Source: Perlucidibaca wandonensis | GTDB lineage: Bacteria; Pseudomonadota; Gammaproteobacteria; Pseudomonadales; Moraxellaceae | DNA: 64,000 bases | NCBI RefSeq assembly: GCF_042677145.1 | Contig: NZ_JBHTIT010000001.1 | Coordinates: 930,001-994,000 of the forward strand | Direction of reading: 5' to 3' | Shown: positions 33,447-42,363 of the stretch, one piece after another | How the letters are laid out: the number at the start of each line of letters is the position of its first letter | Numbering within the stretch: the first letter of the stretch is position 1 | Position numbers and translations under genes: made by a program | Notes under the pieces: model-generated | The model's input: the letters and a program-made list of their open reading frames with translations, nothing else | The model's database searches: none | Told to the model about the DNA's origin: nothing

Positions 33447-36104
33447 TTAGCCTCGAATACGCGACAGCGTCTCCCGCGTATCCGATGATAAATCGCCGGA
33501 TAAAAGCCCATCGAGTTCTCGTAGGATATGCGCTTGCCTAGACTCATCGAGCTTTTGCCAAATGCCGAAAGCGCCAGCTAGGCGCGAGGCCAGTTGCGGG
33601 TTACGCGCATCAATGGCGAGCAACTGCTTAGCTATTAGGCCATAGCCCCTGCCCTCTGCATCGTGAAATGCCACGGGATTATTGTTGGCAAACTGGCCAA
33701 TAACAGCGCGTACGCGATTGGGCACAGTGGCATCAAAATCGCTGTGCGCGAGCAAGGCCTCGACGCGTTCGCGTGTTTCAGCTTGCGGCGCACTGGCTTG
33801 GGTCGCGAACCATTGATCCAACACTAGCGGCTCATGCTTCCAGCGTGCATAAAATGCCTGCAAAGCATCATCGGCACCGGGTAATTGATGATGAACCAAT
33901 GTCGTCAAGGCGGCTTGCTCGGCGCTCATATGCGGCGCCTCTTTCAACCAATGTTGTGCAATGGCCGCAGCCGCACCTGACTGCAAACGCGCCAAACCAT
34001 CCAGCGCTACCGCCTCGACACTGCGGGCAGCAATGGCTTGTGCGCTGTAAACATATGGCTTGAGCATTTCTTGCTTGGCCAACACCGTACCTAATGCGCT
34101 TTGCAAGGGTGCTATTACTTGCAGCAGCACACTCTCACGCGCGCGCTGCAAAGCTTCGGGGTCATAACAGGCCACTTGATCAGACAAATACGCCAAGCTC
34201 GGTAGTTGCAGCATTTTTGCCGCCAAGGCCGGATCACTGGCCGCAAGTTCCGACCAAACCTCAGCAATGGCTGCTGCTAGAGCACTTTCCTGCGGTTGAT
34301 GCGCACGCAAATCGCCGCTGCGATATTGCTCAGCCAGCGCTAAAATCTCGCGCGTGGCCAAAGCGTAACTCGCCGACCAACGATTAAAGCTATTGCTATC
34401 AAGACGGATGAGTTGCGCCAGATCGGCATCGCCAAACTCAGCTTTGACGCGAACTGGCGCGCTGAAATCGCGAAATAGCGATAGCACTGGCACTTGCGAA
34501 ACATCATCAAATTGCCAGCTTTGCTCGGCCTGCTCTAACACTAGTAAATGCTCATTCGCCGTTACGCCATTTAGGCTGGTCGAGAGCTCGCCCTCTTTAC
34601 CGATAAAACCCAAGCGCACGGGAATGGGGAGTGACTCTGGCGTTGAGCTACTTTTCGAAGATTGAGTTTGCGTCAAGGTCAGCGTGAGGCGCTGGATATC
34701 TTTCTGCCAAACGCTGTTGACGCTCACCACGGGCGTGCCAGGTTGGCGGTACCAACGCAGCCATTGGCTAACAAACGCGCCGGCATCTAGGCCATTGGCT
34801 ACGGCCATGCTGTTGAGAAAGTCTTCGACTATTGCCGCTTGGCCATCGTAGGTTTTGAAGTAATGATCGCTGCCACGACGGAAGCCATCGGCACCTAAAA
34901 AAGTGTGCAGCATGCGGGCAATTTCTGCGCCTTTTTCATAAATCGTGAGCGTGTAAAAGTTATTAATTTCAACGAATGATTCGGGCCGTACAGCGTGCGC
35001 TAAGGGGCCGGCATCCTCAGCGAATTGATGCGTTTGCAGGAAGGCGACGTCTTCTAAACGCTGCACCACCGCCGAGAGCTGGTCGGCTGAAAACTGCTGA
35101 TCACGAAATACCGTAAAGCCCTCTTTTAAGCAGAGCTGGAACCAATCGCGGCAAGTCACGCGATTACCGCTCCAGTTATGAAAATACTCATGCGCCACCA
35201 CCGCTTCTACGCGCTGAAAGCCGGCATCAGTCGTGGTTGCCGGATGCGCTAAGACACAGCTGGTATTGAAGACATTTAGGCCTTTGTTTTCCATCGCCCC
35301 CATATTGAAATGCGACACTGCCACAATCATGTAACGGTCTAAATCGTACTCGCAGCCGTAGCGCTCTTCATCCCAGCGCATGGCGGCTTGCAGCGAACGC
35401 ATGGCGTGATCGCACTTATCTTGGTCAACTTCAGCAGTGTAAATCTCTAGTGCAACTTCACGGCCACTGACGGTGGTAAAGCTATCGCGCAATACTGCTA
35501 AATCGCCGGCCACTAAGGCGAATAAATAGCTGGGTTTGGGGTGCGGATCTTCCCACGTTGCCCAGTGGCGGCCATTCTCAGAGTCGCCTGTTGCGACGCA
35601 GTTGCCATTGGAGAGCAGCACGGGGCAGCTGGCTTTATCAGCTACGATGGTGGTGCGAAATGTCGACAGCACATCGGGGCGATCAGGATAAAGCGTGATT
35701 TTGCGAAAGCCTTCAGCCTCGCATTGCGTGCAATAGAGGCCGTGCGAGCGATACAAACCCTCTAGCGCGAGATTTTGGTCGGGATAAATGCGCACTTTAG
35801 TGCTCAGCACCCCGCCTTCACCGGCGCCGGCGAACTGCCACTTTTCATCTTGCCATTGCCAATCATTGGCACTCAGAAGCTGGCCACTCCAAGCCACACT
35901 TAGTAGCTCTAAATCGGCGCCTAGCAAGGTTAAAACAGCTTCTTTAGGAGCGGTTAAAGCGCGCTTAAAGCGCAACTCAGCGCTGACTTCCGTATAGTCG
36001 CCGAGCAACTCAAAGTGCAACTCTGTGTGCTCGAGCGTGTAATGCGGTGCTTGGTAATCCTTCAGATAAATTATCTTTGCCGCCACACCTGTTTCGGTCT
36101 TCAT
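33447..36104 (-). CDS. pepN: aminopeptidase N
   Basis: 885 residues, M1-family zinc aminopeptidase. GAMEN exopeptidase motif at 269-273, HEYFH zinc motif at 305-309 and the third ligand Glu328 in LCLKEGF. The N-terminal beta domain, catalytic domain, small beta domain and C-terminal helical arch are all covered by the length. The ATG at 36104 overlaps the upstream DUF2797 stop (ATGA), which decides the start over a slightly longer frame. Confidence 0.95.
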   Translation of the reverse strand: MKTETGVAAKIIYLKDYQAPHYTLEHTELHFELLGDYTEVSAELRFKRALTAPKEAVLTLLGADLELLSVAWSGQLLSANDWQWQDEKWQFAGAGEGGVLSTKVRIYPDQNLALEGLYRSHGLYCTQCEAEGFRKITLYPDRPDVLSTFRTTIVADKASCPVLLSNGNCVATGDSENGRHWATWEDPHPKPSYLFALVAGDLAVLRDSFTTVSGREVALEIYTAEVDQDKCDHAMRSLQAAMRWDEERYGCEYDLDRYMIVAVSHFNMGAMENKGLNVFNTSCVLAHPATTTDAGFQRVEAVVAHEYFHNWSGNRVTCRDWFQLCLKEGFTVFRDQQFSADQLSAVVQRLEDVAFLQTHQFAEDAGPLAHAVRPESFVEINNFYTLTIYEKGAEIARMLHTFLGADGFRRGSDHYFKTYDGQAAIVEDFLNSMAVANGLDAGAFVSQWLRWYRQPGTPVVSVNSVWQKDIQRLTLTLTQTQSSKSSSTPESLPIPVRLGFIGKEGELSTSLNGVTANEHLLVLEQAEQSWQFDDVSQVPVLSLFRDFSAPVRVKAEFGDADLAQLIRLDSNSFNRWSASYALATREILALAEQYRSGDLRAHQPQESALAAAIAEVWSELAASDPALAAKMLQLPSLAYLSDQVACYDPEALQRARESVLLQVIAPLQSALGTVLAKQEMLKPYVYSAQAIAARSVEAVALDGLARLQSGAAAAIAQHWLKEAPHMSAEQAALTTLVHHQLPGADDALQAFYARWKHEPLVLDQWFATQASAPQAETRERVEALLAHSDFDATVPNRVRAVIGQFANNNPVAFHDAEGRGYGLIAKQLLAIDARNPQLASRLAGAFGIWQKLDESRQAHILRELDGLLSGDLSSDTRETLSRIRG

Positions 36105-36922
36105 AGCACAGTCACTTCCCATTCATAACCGGTGTATTTGCGTACATTGAGCACGCCCGTATCGAATAATAAATATTGGCCTTTAATGCCGGTCAGCACG
36201 CCCTCAACCACGCCTTTTTCTGGCGCAAGTGACTTAGCCTTCAGCGCAAACTGTTGCACTGGATAACCTAAGGCTAACACCTCTGCTTCTAGTGGCTCGA
36301 TTTGACTAGGGTATTCCGCCATCAGCGCATCTAGCTCGGCATGACAGAGCTCAAACAACCGCTCACGCTCAGCAACTAAATCCATATCGGCATAATCGCC
36401 TTTGACTAGGGCCTGCCATTTGGTTTTGTCACTGATGTGCTCAGCCAGCACGACCTCAATCAATCCTGACAAACGCCGTGTCGCAACGCGAAAAATCGGT
36501 AAGGCCTGCCCTGCCCCTTGGTCAACCCAGCGCGTAGGAATTTGTGTTTCGCGGGTAATACCCACCTTCACGCCAGTAGAGTTTGCTAAATAAACAATGT
36601 GCGGGATCATGCAATTGGCCTCTCCCCAGCTCGGCTCGCGGCAAGTGCCCAGATGATGATGGCAAGTTTCCGGCTTCATGATGCACATGTCGCAGGCCGC
36701 AAGCGTGGTCAGGCAGCGATAGCAATAGCCCTGACTAAACGATTTATTGCTCGACTTACCGCAGCCGACACAGGTGATACGCTCAGAGCAGCTGATGCGC
36801 AGCGATTGGCCGATATGCTCATTGAGCGAAAAATCGTTACCGTCTAAGGGCAAAAAATAACGTAGGTCATCGCTACCTAAGGTCTGTTGATCGACTCGCA
36901 TTTTCCGTACAGTACCGCGCAT
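36101..36922 (-). CDS. DUF2797 family protein with zinc-finger-like cysteines
   Basis: 273 residues. Two cysteine clusters (CVGCGK...YCYRC and CDMC with later histidines, about residues 51-100) suggest a zinc-binding module. They precede a segment VYLANSTGVKVGITR (about 120-134), which resembles the GIY-YIG nuclease core in outline. The gene is conserved next to pepN in pseudomonads, but its function is unknown. AGGAG site upstream of the ATG at 36922. It diverges from the 181-residue gene on the plus strand across 38 bases. Confidence 0.85.
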   Translation of the reverse strand: MRGTVRKMRVDQQTLGSDDLRYFLPLDGNDFSLNEHIGQSLRISCSERITCVGCGKSSNKSFSQGYCYRCLTTLAACDMCIMKPETCHHHLGTCREPSWGEANCMIPHIVYLANSTGVKVGITRETQIPTRWVDQGAGQALPIFRVATRRLSGLIEVVLAEHISDKTKWQALVKGDYADMDLVAERERLFELCHAELDALMAEYPSQIEPLEAEVLALGYPVQQFALKAKSLAPEKGVVEGVLTGIKGQYLLFDTGVLNVRKYTGYEWEVTVL

Positions 36923-36960
36923 ATCGGCTCCTTGTGTTGGGGCGAAAATAGGATATTGCT

Positions 36961-37506
36961 ATGCCCGATGAAGCCATGCCCGACCAAGCTAAGCCCGATG
37001 ATGCCACGTCCAACGGCGCTAAAATCGCCTCGGCAACATCAACACTCGCTCCCGCAGCAGCGCATTTGCTCGCCGAGGCTATTGCTCACATCAGCACAGA
37101 CGCAGACTGCTTGTGGGTCTCAGATGCTGCCGTTTTACCGCCAAACAATGCGCAATGGACAACGCGTACAGCTAGCGCTTTGCTCAGCGAGCCGTGGCAA
37201 AAGCGCTACGCTCTCGCCATTGCCCATCTGCCCGACACGCTAACAGCGAGCCAAGCGCTACACCTGCTATCGAGCCTGCGTGACTTGCATGCGCGGCAGG
37301 TACTGGCGTTTATTCCTGTCGATGCATTTCGCTGGCAGGCCGCCGACTTACTGGCGCTAGGCATGCAACGTCACGCACGATTTGAGCAAGAGCAGCAGCT
37401 CATCGAGGCTTGGAGCTTTGATATTAAAACCTATAAGCCAGTGCCCGACTGGCTCAATCCACGGTTCTGGGCAAACCCAGAAAACTGGAATAGGTTTCGC
37501 TGGTAA
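36961..37506 (+). CDS. conserved hypothetical protein (DUF6231-like)
   Basis: 181 residues. The first 20 are Asp/Pro/Ala-rich with a repeated MPD/KPDD pattern and probably disordered. The remainder has LRDLHARQVLAFIPV and a distinctive C-terminus, PVPDWLNPRFWANPENWNRFRW split as PVPDWLNPRFW and NPENWNRFRW. This end resembles pseudomonad hypothetical proteins found at the same place beside DUF2797 and yeaC genes (DUF6231, from memory). No catalytic motif is visible. AGGA precedes the ATG. Confidence 0.7.
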   Translation: MPDEAMPDQAKPDDATSNGAKIASATSTLAPAAAHLLAEAIAHISTDADCLWVSDAAVLPPNNAQWTTRTASALLSEPWQKRYALAIAHLPDTLTASQALHLLSSLRDLHARQVLAFIPVDAFRWQAADLLALGMQRHARFEQEQQLIEAWSFDIKTYKPVPDWLNPRFWANPENWNRFRW

Positions 37507-37515
37507 ATCAGTTGT

Positions 37516-37785
37516 TTAGTGCAGAAACTTAACCGGCTTTTCTACCACTGATGGGTCGTCGCAGACCTCACCTTCCTTTTGCTCTTTATGGATGTAGCCG
37601 CTGTGCTCTTGTACCGGCAAATGCTGCTTCTCCCAGACAATAACCGCCTGCATGCAGGTTTCTAATTGCTCGCGCGTTAGGCGCTTGCCATCCGGCCATT
37701 TACCCAGTTCCACCGCACGCTTTAAGTTGGCAACGATGTCTGGCGTTAGTACATCGAGCATGCGCGCTAATACGGCTTCGTTCAT
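37516..37785 (-). CDS. YeaC family protein (DUF1315)
   Basis: 89 residues. The N-terminal LTPDIVANLKRAVELGKWPDG and WEKQHLPVQEHSGYI segments (both cut here) match the DUF1315/YeaC family, small cytoplasmic proteins of unknown function. It is convergent with the 181-residue gene, with nine bases between stops, and lies 25 bases after nadK. Confidence 0.85.
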   Translation of the reverse strand: MNEAVLARMLDVLTPDIVANLKRAVELGKWPDGKRLTREQLETCMQAVIVWEKQHLPVQEHSGYIHKEQKEGEVCDDPSVVEKPVKFLH

Positions 37786-37810
37786 GTCACTCTCTGAAAC
37801 TTAAAATGGA

Positions 37811-38692
37811 TTAATCGATGCCGGCTTGATGGCTATTCCAGCCGAGTTTGGTGCGGCAAGCGGCATAAAAATCATGGCCTGGTGGGTGCAATAAGCGCAA
37901 TTTGAATGGATGCTTACGCACATAAATCCAATCGCCGGCCTGCAAAATCTGCCCGGGCTGGCCATCGGTACTCACGCGCGGCGGGATGTCCGACAATACT
38001 AGAATCTTAATTTCGCTATTGCCATCGACAACAATGGGTCGGCTACTGAGCGTGTGTGGATGCATGGGCACAAGGCCGATGGCATCGAGTTTTGGATGCA
38101 AAATTGGACCGCCACCGGATAAGGCATAAGCCGTGGAGCCTGTCGGTGTGGAGATAATTAGGCCATCGGAACGCAGTCGATAAACGAACTGACCTTCGAT
38201 ATAAAGCTCAAACTCGATCATGTGTACAGTGGTGCCGGTGTGCAAAATGACATCATTAAGCGCCAGCATCTCGCTCTCTTCACGGCCATTGCGCACCACA
38301 GTGGCACTTAGCAAAAAGCGCACATCCTCGCTGTACTGCCCAGATAAAACTGCGCCCACTTGCTGCTCTATCTCACTCGGCAAAATATCGGTGAGAAAGC
38401 CCAAACGGCCACGGTTAATGCCAAGCACAGGAGTATTTGCACGAGCGAGCGTGCGGCCAGCGTGCAGCAAAGAGCCATCACCACCGACAACAATAATCAG
38501 GTCGCAGGCTTCACCGAGCTGAGCTTTTGAACAAGCTTGAATATCATCGCGCCCCATGATCTCAGCCGTATCATCGTCATAAATGACGTGGCGGCCTTGA
38601 GCGACGAGGTAACGATGCAGATCGCTTAATGTGTCAGCCACCGCGGCATTGCCGGGGCGGCCCATTAAGCCAATATTTCGAAAGGAATCCAT
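37811..38692 (-). CDS. nadK: NAD kinase
   Basis: 293 residues. The catalytic GGDGS motif lies at 70-74, followed by GINRGRLGFLTD and the NAD-binding SDGLIISTPTGSTAY block. It phosphorylates NAD to NADP. Length and motifs are typical for gammaproteobacterial NadK. It starts with an ATG at 38692 and is followed after 25 bases by yeaC. Confidence 0.96.
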   Translation of the reverse strand: MDSFRNIGLMGRPGNAAVADTLSDLHRYLVAQGRHVIYDDDTAEIMGRDDIQACSKAQLGEACDLIIVVGGDGSLLHAGRTLARANTPVLGINRGRLGFLTDILPSEIEQQVGAVLSGQYSEDVRFLLSATVVRNGREESEMLALNDVILHTGTTVHMIEFELYIEGQFVYRLRSDGLIISTPTGSTAYALSGGGPILHPKLDAIGLVPMHPHTLSSRPIVVDGNSEIKILVLSDIPPRVSTDGQPGQILQAGDWIYVRKHPFKLRLLHPPGHDFYAACRTKLGWNSHQAGID

Positions 38693-38786
38693 GGGCTAAC
38701 CTTTAGCGCGTTGCGATTAGTCTAGCGACTACACTCAATGGGCGAAAGGCGTTTCAATAACTGCGGCTATATTTTAGGTGCGGGTT

Positions 38787-38879
38787 TTAGATTTCAACAG
38801 CATCATCAACGTTTGGTTCATCGCTTAGCCAAAGTTCTAGCTCATCGCGTTCCCAAAACTCTTCTCGTTCCATGTCCAT
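38787..38879 (-). CDS. possible 30-residue acidic small protein
   Basis: In the 261-base gap between the QueD-like gene and nadK an ATG at 38879 opens a frame of 30 codons ending in TAA at 38787. The product is very acidic with spaced tryptophans (start MDMEREEFWERDELELWL). Upstream, GAGAG lies about 8 bases from the ATG, a weak ribosome binding site. A second in-frame ATG is at 38873. It matches no family I know. The composition is unusual for random sequence, but a 30-codon frame can arise by chance. Confidence 0.35.
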   Translation of the reverse strand: MDMEREEFWERDELELWLSDEPNVDDAVEI

Positions 38880-38953
38880 ACTTTTCTCTCTTCTGACTTT
38901 TTATTTGGTCAGGAGAGTTAAGCCTAGATAGATGACAGTGTCGTGACAGCGAA

Positions 38954-39556
38954 TTACTGCTTGGCAATAACTTGCTGCACAACCACTGGATTCTGCTTGC
39001 GCTCACCTCGCTGCAGGCGCTGCCAAAGCGTGCTGTCTGGCCATTCTTCTTGCACTTGTTCAGAGAACTCAACGCGCGCCATATCAATAGGGCCAATGCG
39101 CGGATTATCGATGTCATCGCGAAAGCACTGGGCGTAGCCAGTAGTAGTTTCATGAACAATGACTGAGTGCAGTCGCACATCTTGCTCGCCATTAGCCATA
39201 TCGGTAAGGCTTAATGCACGGTCAACTAGCGTGAAAAATACTCTTGAAAACTGCTCTGCCGATGGCGATACCGGTAAGGCAACCCAACGCGCGCTAAACT
39301 GCTTACACGCGGCAATATAGTCGGCGTCATCTTCATCCCAAAACGCCACAGCATGGTCAAAGGCATCGATAAGATTACGAATATCGTCTTTCATCAGGCC
39401 AAAGTCGTAGACCATTTGGCCGTTATCTAAGGCGTGGGCTTCGAGCAGAACTTCTACTTGATAGCTGTGGCCATGAATCGAGCGCTTACAGCGATCGCTA
39501 CTGCAATTACGCACAATATGCGCATTTTCAAAGCGAAACAGCTTTCGAATTAACAT
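38954..39556 (-). CDS. 6-carboxytetrahydropterin synthase (QueD)-like protein
   Basis: 200 residues from the ATG at 39556, whose sequence begins with the family-like LIRKLFRFENAH. A 16-residue extension to an ATG at 39604 has no ribosome binding site. The QueD/PTPS landmarks are present: catalytic-type Cys residues in CSSDRC, zinc-binding IHGHSY and the early NAH histidine, and VYDFGLMK with FDHAV. The C-terminal 70 residues exceed classical QueD (about 120 residues), placing it in a longer subfamily of uncertain substrate. Confidence 0.75.
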   Translation of the reverse strand: MLIRKLFRFENAHIVRNCSSDRCKRSIHGHSYQVEVLLEAHALDNGQMVYDFGLMKDDIRNLIDAFDHAVAFWDEDDADYIAACKQFSARWVALPVSPSAEQFSRVFFTLVDRALSLTDMANGEQDVRLHSVIVHETTTGYAQCFRDDIDNPRIGPIDMARVEFSEQVQEEWPDSTLWQRLQRGERKQNPVVVQQVIAKQ

Positions 39557-39757
39557 GTACTCACTCGCAATATCGTAGGGAAAAACCAGCTCTTCGTGGC
39601 CCATAGTCTAGCAAAATCACGCGATAAGCGGCGGCATTTTCAGTCGCAAGTTTCGCGACAGGCTTGTACAATCGCCCACGGCTTGTGTTGTCACCTGGGC
39701 TATCCGCTCATGACCCCAGACAACCTCTATTCAAACGCCCCATCAGGAGTTTTATTC

Positions 39758-40744
39758 ATGAAACAGCCCGTTCGCGTAGCAGTTACCGGCGCCGCCGGCC
39801 AAATCGGTTATAGCCTATTGTTCCGCATTGCCTCTGGCGAAATGCTCGGCAAAGACCAGCCCGTTATTTTACAAATGCTGGAAGTGCCTTTCGAGAAAGC
39901 CCAGGCTGCGCTAAAAGGCGTGATGATGGAGCTCGACGACTGCGCATTCCCACTGCTGGCCGGCATGGTTGGTAGCGATGACCCAAATGTTGCTTTCAAA
40001 GATGCTGACTACGCCCTGCTCGTTGGCGCTCGCCCACGCGGCCCAGGCATGGAACGTAGCGATCTTTTGCAAGAAAACGCGAAAATCTTCACCGTGCAAG
40101 GCAAGGCCTTAAACGACGTGGCATCGCGCAATGTCAAAGTGTTGGTCGTTGGCAACCCAGCTAACACCAACGCCTATATCGCCATGAAATCAGCACCTGA
40201 TCTACCAGCGAAAAACTTCACTGCCATGCTGCGTTTAGACCACAACCGCGCCCTATCGCAGTTGGCCAGCAAAACTGGTAAAGACGTTGCCGCCATTGAA
40301 ACCATGACCGTGTGGGGCAACCACTCACCAACTATGTATGCCGATTACCGCTTCGCCACTATCGCTGGTGCTAGCGTTAAAGACATGATCAACGATGAAG
40401 ACTGGAACCGTAATGTGTTCTTGCCAACCGTTGGCAAGCGCGGCGGCGCCATCATCGAAGCTCGCGGCTTGTCGTCAGCAGCCTCTGCTGCCAACGCTGC
40501 CATTGACCACATGCACGATTGGGCCCTAGGCACCAATGGCAAATGGGTCACCATGGGCATTCCATCCGACGGTAGCTACGGCATCCCTGAAGGTGTCATG
40601 TACGGCGTGCCAGTGACTTGTGCAAACGGCGAATACACACGCGTTGAAGGCTTAGAAATTGATGCCTTCTCACGTGAACGCATGGACTTCACGCTCAATG
40701 AGCTGCTTGAAGAACGTGACGGCGTGGCGCATTTGCTTTCCTAA
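39758..40744 (+). CDS. mdh: malate dehydrogenase
   Basis: 328 residues from the ATG at 39758 with a strong AGGAG site; the frame is open farther upstream, but only this start gives the normal Rossmann N-terminus VRVAVTGAAGQIGYSLLFRIA. The substrate-binding RLDHNRA and catalytic WGNHSPTMYADY motifs mark the MDH type related to cytosolic enzymes, common in Burkholderia and some gammaproteobacteria, not the E. coli type. It oxidises malate to oxaloacetate in the TCA cycle. It is a single-gene unit with a strong terminator. Confidence 0.96.
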   Translation: MKQPVRVAVTGAAGQIGYSLLFRIASGEMLGKDQPVILQMLEVPFEKAQAALKGVMMELDDCAFPLLAGMVGSDDPNVAFKDADYALLVGARPRGPGMERSDLLQENAKIFTVQGKALNDVASRNVKVLVVGNPANTNAYIAMKSAPDLPAKNFTAMLRLDHNRALSQLASKTGKDVAAIETMTVWGNHSPTMYADYRFATIAGASVKDMINDEDWNRNVFLPTVGKRGGAIIEARGLSSAASAANAAIDHMHDWALGTNGKWVTMGIPSDGSYGIPEGVMYGVPVTCANGEYTRVEGLEIDAFSRERMDFTLNELLEERDGVAHLLS

Positions 40745-40761
40745 GCAATCGCTCCTGCGTT

Positions 40762-40797
40762 AAAAACAAACCCGCCTAGTGCGGGTTTGTTTTTATA
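40762..40797 (+). terminator. intrinsic terminator of mdh
   Basis: AAAAACAAACCCGC (40762-40775) pairs with GCGGGTTTGTTTTT (40781-40794) over 14 bp with a CTAGT loop. The T-rich 3' arm ends in TTTTTAT, 18 bases after the mdh stop. Confidence 0.92.
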
Positions 40798-40889
40798 TGG
40801 CATATGAAAAAATCATGGCATGCTCTAGACCAATAACTTTCTCGCTGCCATCAGCCTTTCTTCGCTAAAAATAAAAACAGAGGTCGCCC

Positions 40890-41870
40890 ATGCCCAACGG
40901 CATCATCAACTCCATTGCCTACGATAATACTGGCAAGCAAATCGAACGCGTTGAGCTGGCCAAGTCACGGGACTTTCTCGCCGCCAATCCGCAAGCATTT
41001 TTATGGATTGGCCTACACGAGCCCGATGCCGACACATTAACGCTGCTGCAAAACCAGTTTGATTTACACGAGTTGGCTGTAGAGGATGCACTAAGAGCCC
41101 ATCAGCGCCCGAAAATAGAAGCCTATGGCACACAACGCTTTGTCGTCGTGCATACCGCTGAGCGCGAAGGCTCACGGATTGTGTTTGGCGAAACGCATTT
41201 ATTTATAGGCGAGCGCTTTATCATTAGCGTACGTCACGGCCCCTCACACTCCTACGCCACCATGCGCCAGCGCGTTGAAGCGCGCCCACAGCAGTTAGCG
41301 CACGGCCCAAGCTATCCGCTATACGCCGTGCTGGATTTTATCGTTGATAACTACGTGCCCATAGTGGAAGACTTTAAGCAGACGTTGCACCAGCTTGAAG
41401 CTGATATTTTCTTACCGCATTACAAACGCGGCACCATTAAACGGCTCTATATACTCAAGCGTGAGCTCATTACGCTGCGTTTAGCCTCATCGCCTATGCA
41501 AGATATCGCACAGGAATTAAGCCACGCTACAGATAATCTCGTGCACCCAGCCATTCGCCCTTATTTTCGCGATATTGCCGACCATTGCACCCGCATTAAT
41601 GAAGCTATCGATGCGCTTAACGAGCTGCTGAGTTCGGCCATTCAAGTGAATTTATCGCTGGTTACCGTTAAGCAGAACGAGGTTGTAAAGAAGCTTGCAG
41701 GATGGGCTGCGCTACTGGCACTGCCCACTTTAGTCACCAGTATTTATGGCATGAACTTCAAGTTTATGCCGGAGCTAAGCTTGCCCTACGCCTATCCAGC
41801 CGTGGTTGTTTTAACCACGCTCGCCTGCCTGAAACTGCACAGTACATTGCGACGAGCGGGTTGGATGTAG
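40890..41870 (+). CDS. CorA-family divalent cation transporter
   Basis: 326 residues. The cytoplasmic alpha/beta N-domain and long helices lead to two C-terminal membrane segments (about 266-285 and 300-318), the first ending in the signature YGMNFKFMPE. The ZntB-like N-domain (LWIGLHEPD, HELAVEDAL) suits magnesium, cobalt or zinc transport; ion choice is not readable. AGAGG precedes the ATG. Its stop codon abuts the convergent rraA stop with no base between. Confidence 0.88.
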   Translation: MPNGIINSIAYDNTGKQIERVELAKSRDFLAANPQAFLWIGLHEPDADTLTLLQNQFDLHELAVEDALRAHQRPKIEAYGTQRFVVVHTAEREGSRIVFGETHLFIGERFIISVRHGPSHSYATMRQRVEARPQQLAHGPSYPLYAVLDFIVDNYVPIVEDFKQTLHQLEADIFLPHYKRGTIKRLYILKRELITLRLASSPMQDIAQELSHATDNLVHPAIRPYFRDIADHCTRINEAIDALNELLSSAIQVNLSLVTVKQNEVVKKLAGWAALLALPTLVTSIYGMNFKFMPELSLPYAYPAVVVLTTLACLKLHSTLRRAGWM

Positions 41871-42350
41871 CTAGATCAATGCGTGCGGTGCGGTGATGAC
41901 ACCGTTGTTGTCGGCATAGACATATTCGCCAGGACGGAAGGTGATGCCACCAAAGGTCACTGGCACATCGACCTCACCGACGCCTTTGCGCACACTTTTA
42001 AGCGGAATCGATGCCAGCGCCTGCACGCCCAGCTCCAGCTCAGCGATGGCATCGACATCGCGAATGCAGCCATAAACGATAACGCCAGCCCAACCTTGAT
42101 TTACAGCGCTCTCGGCAATCATGTCGCCAAGTAAGGCACAGCGCAGCGATCCGCCGCCATCAACCACTAACACACGGCCATCGCCAGGAGTTGCCAGCAG
42201 TTCTTTAACGCGCGAATTGTCTTCGAAACATTTCACCGTAACCATGGCGCCGCCGAAAGCTAACGAGCCGCCAAAGTTAGAAAACATCGGCTCGCAAACA
42301 CGCACGACATCGGCGTGGTCATCACATAAATCGCAAGTTACAAAAGACAT
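41871..42350 (-). CDS. rraA: ribonuclease E activity regulator RraA
   Basis: 159 residues, the standard length. The N-terminal TCDLCDDH, the central VLVVDGGGSLRCALLGDM and VYGCIRD motifs are characteristic. RraA trimers bind RNase E and its helicase partner and inhibit RNA processing; the same fold in some bacteria has aldolase activity. It lies 13 bases downstream of the epimerase-like gene on the minus strand and is probably co-transcribed. Confidence 0.93.
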   Translation of the reverse strand: MSFVTCDLCDDHADVVRVCEPMFSNFGGSLAFGGAMVTVKCFEDNSRVKELLATPGDGRVLVVDGGGSLRCALLGDMIAESAVNQGWAGVIVYGCIRDVDAIAELELGVQALASIPLKSVRKGVGEVDVPVTFGGITFRPGEYVYADNNGVITAPHALI

Positions 42351-42363
42351 CGTTCGCTCCTGT

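Noticed and set aside
36101..36922. Calling the DUF2797 protein a GIY-YIG nuclease
   Set aside because: The VYLANSTGVKVGIT segment is only loosely similar, and I cannot see the downstream Arg/Glu/Asn catalytic set with confidence.
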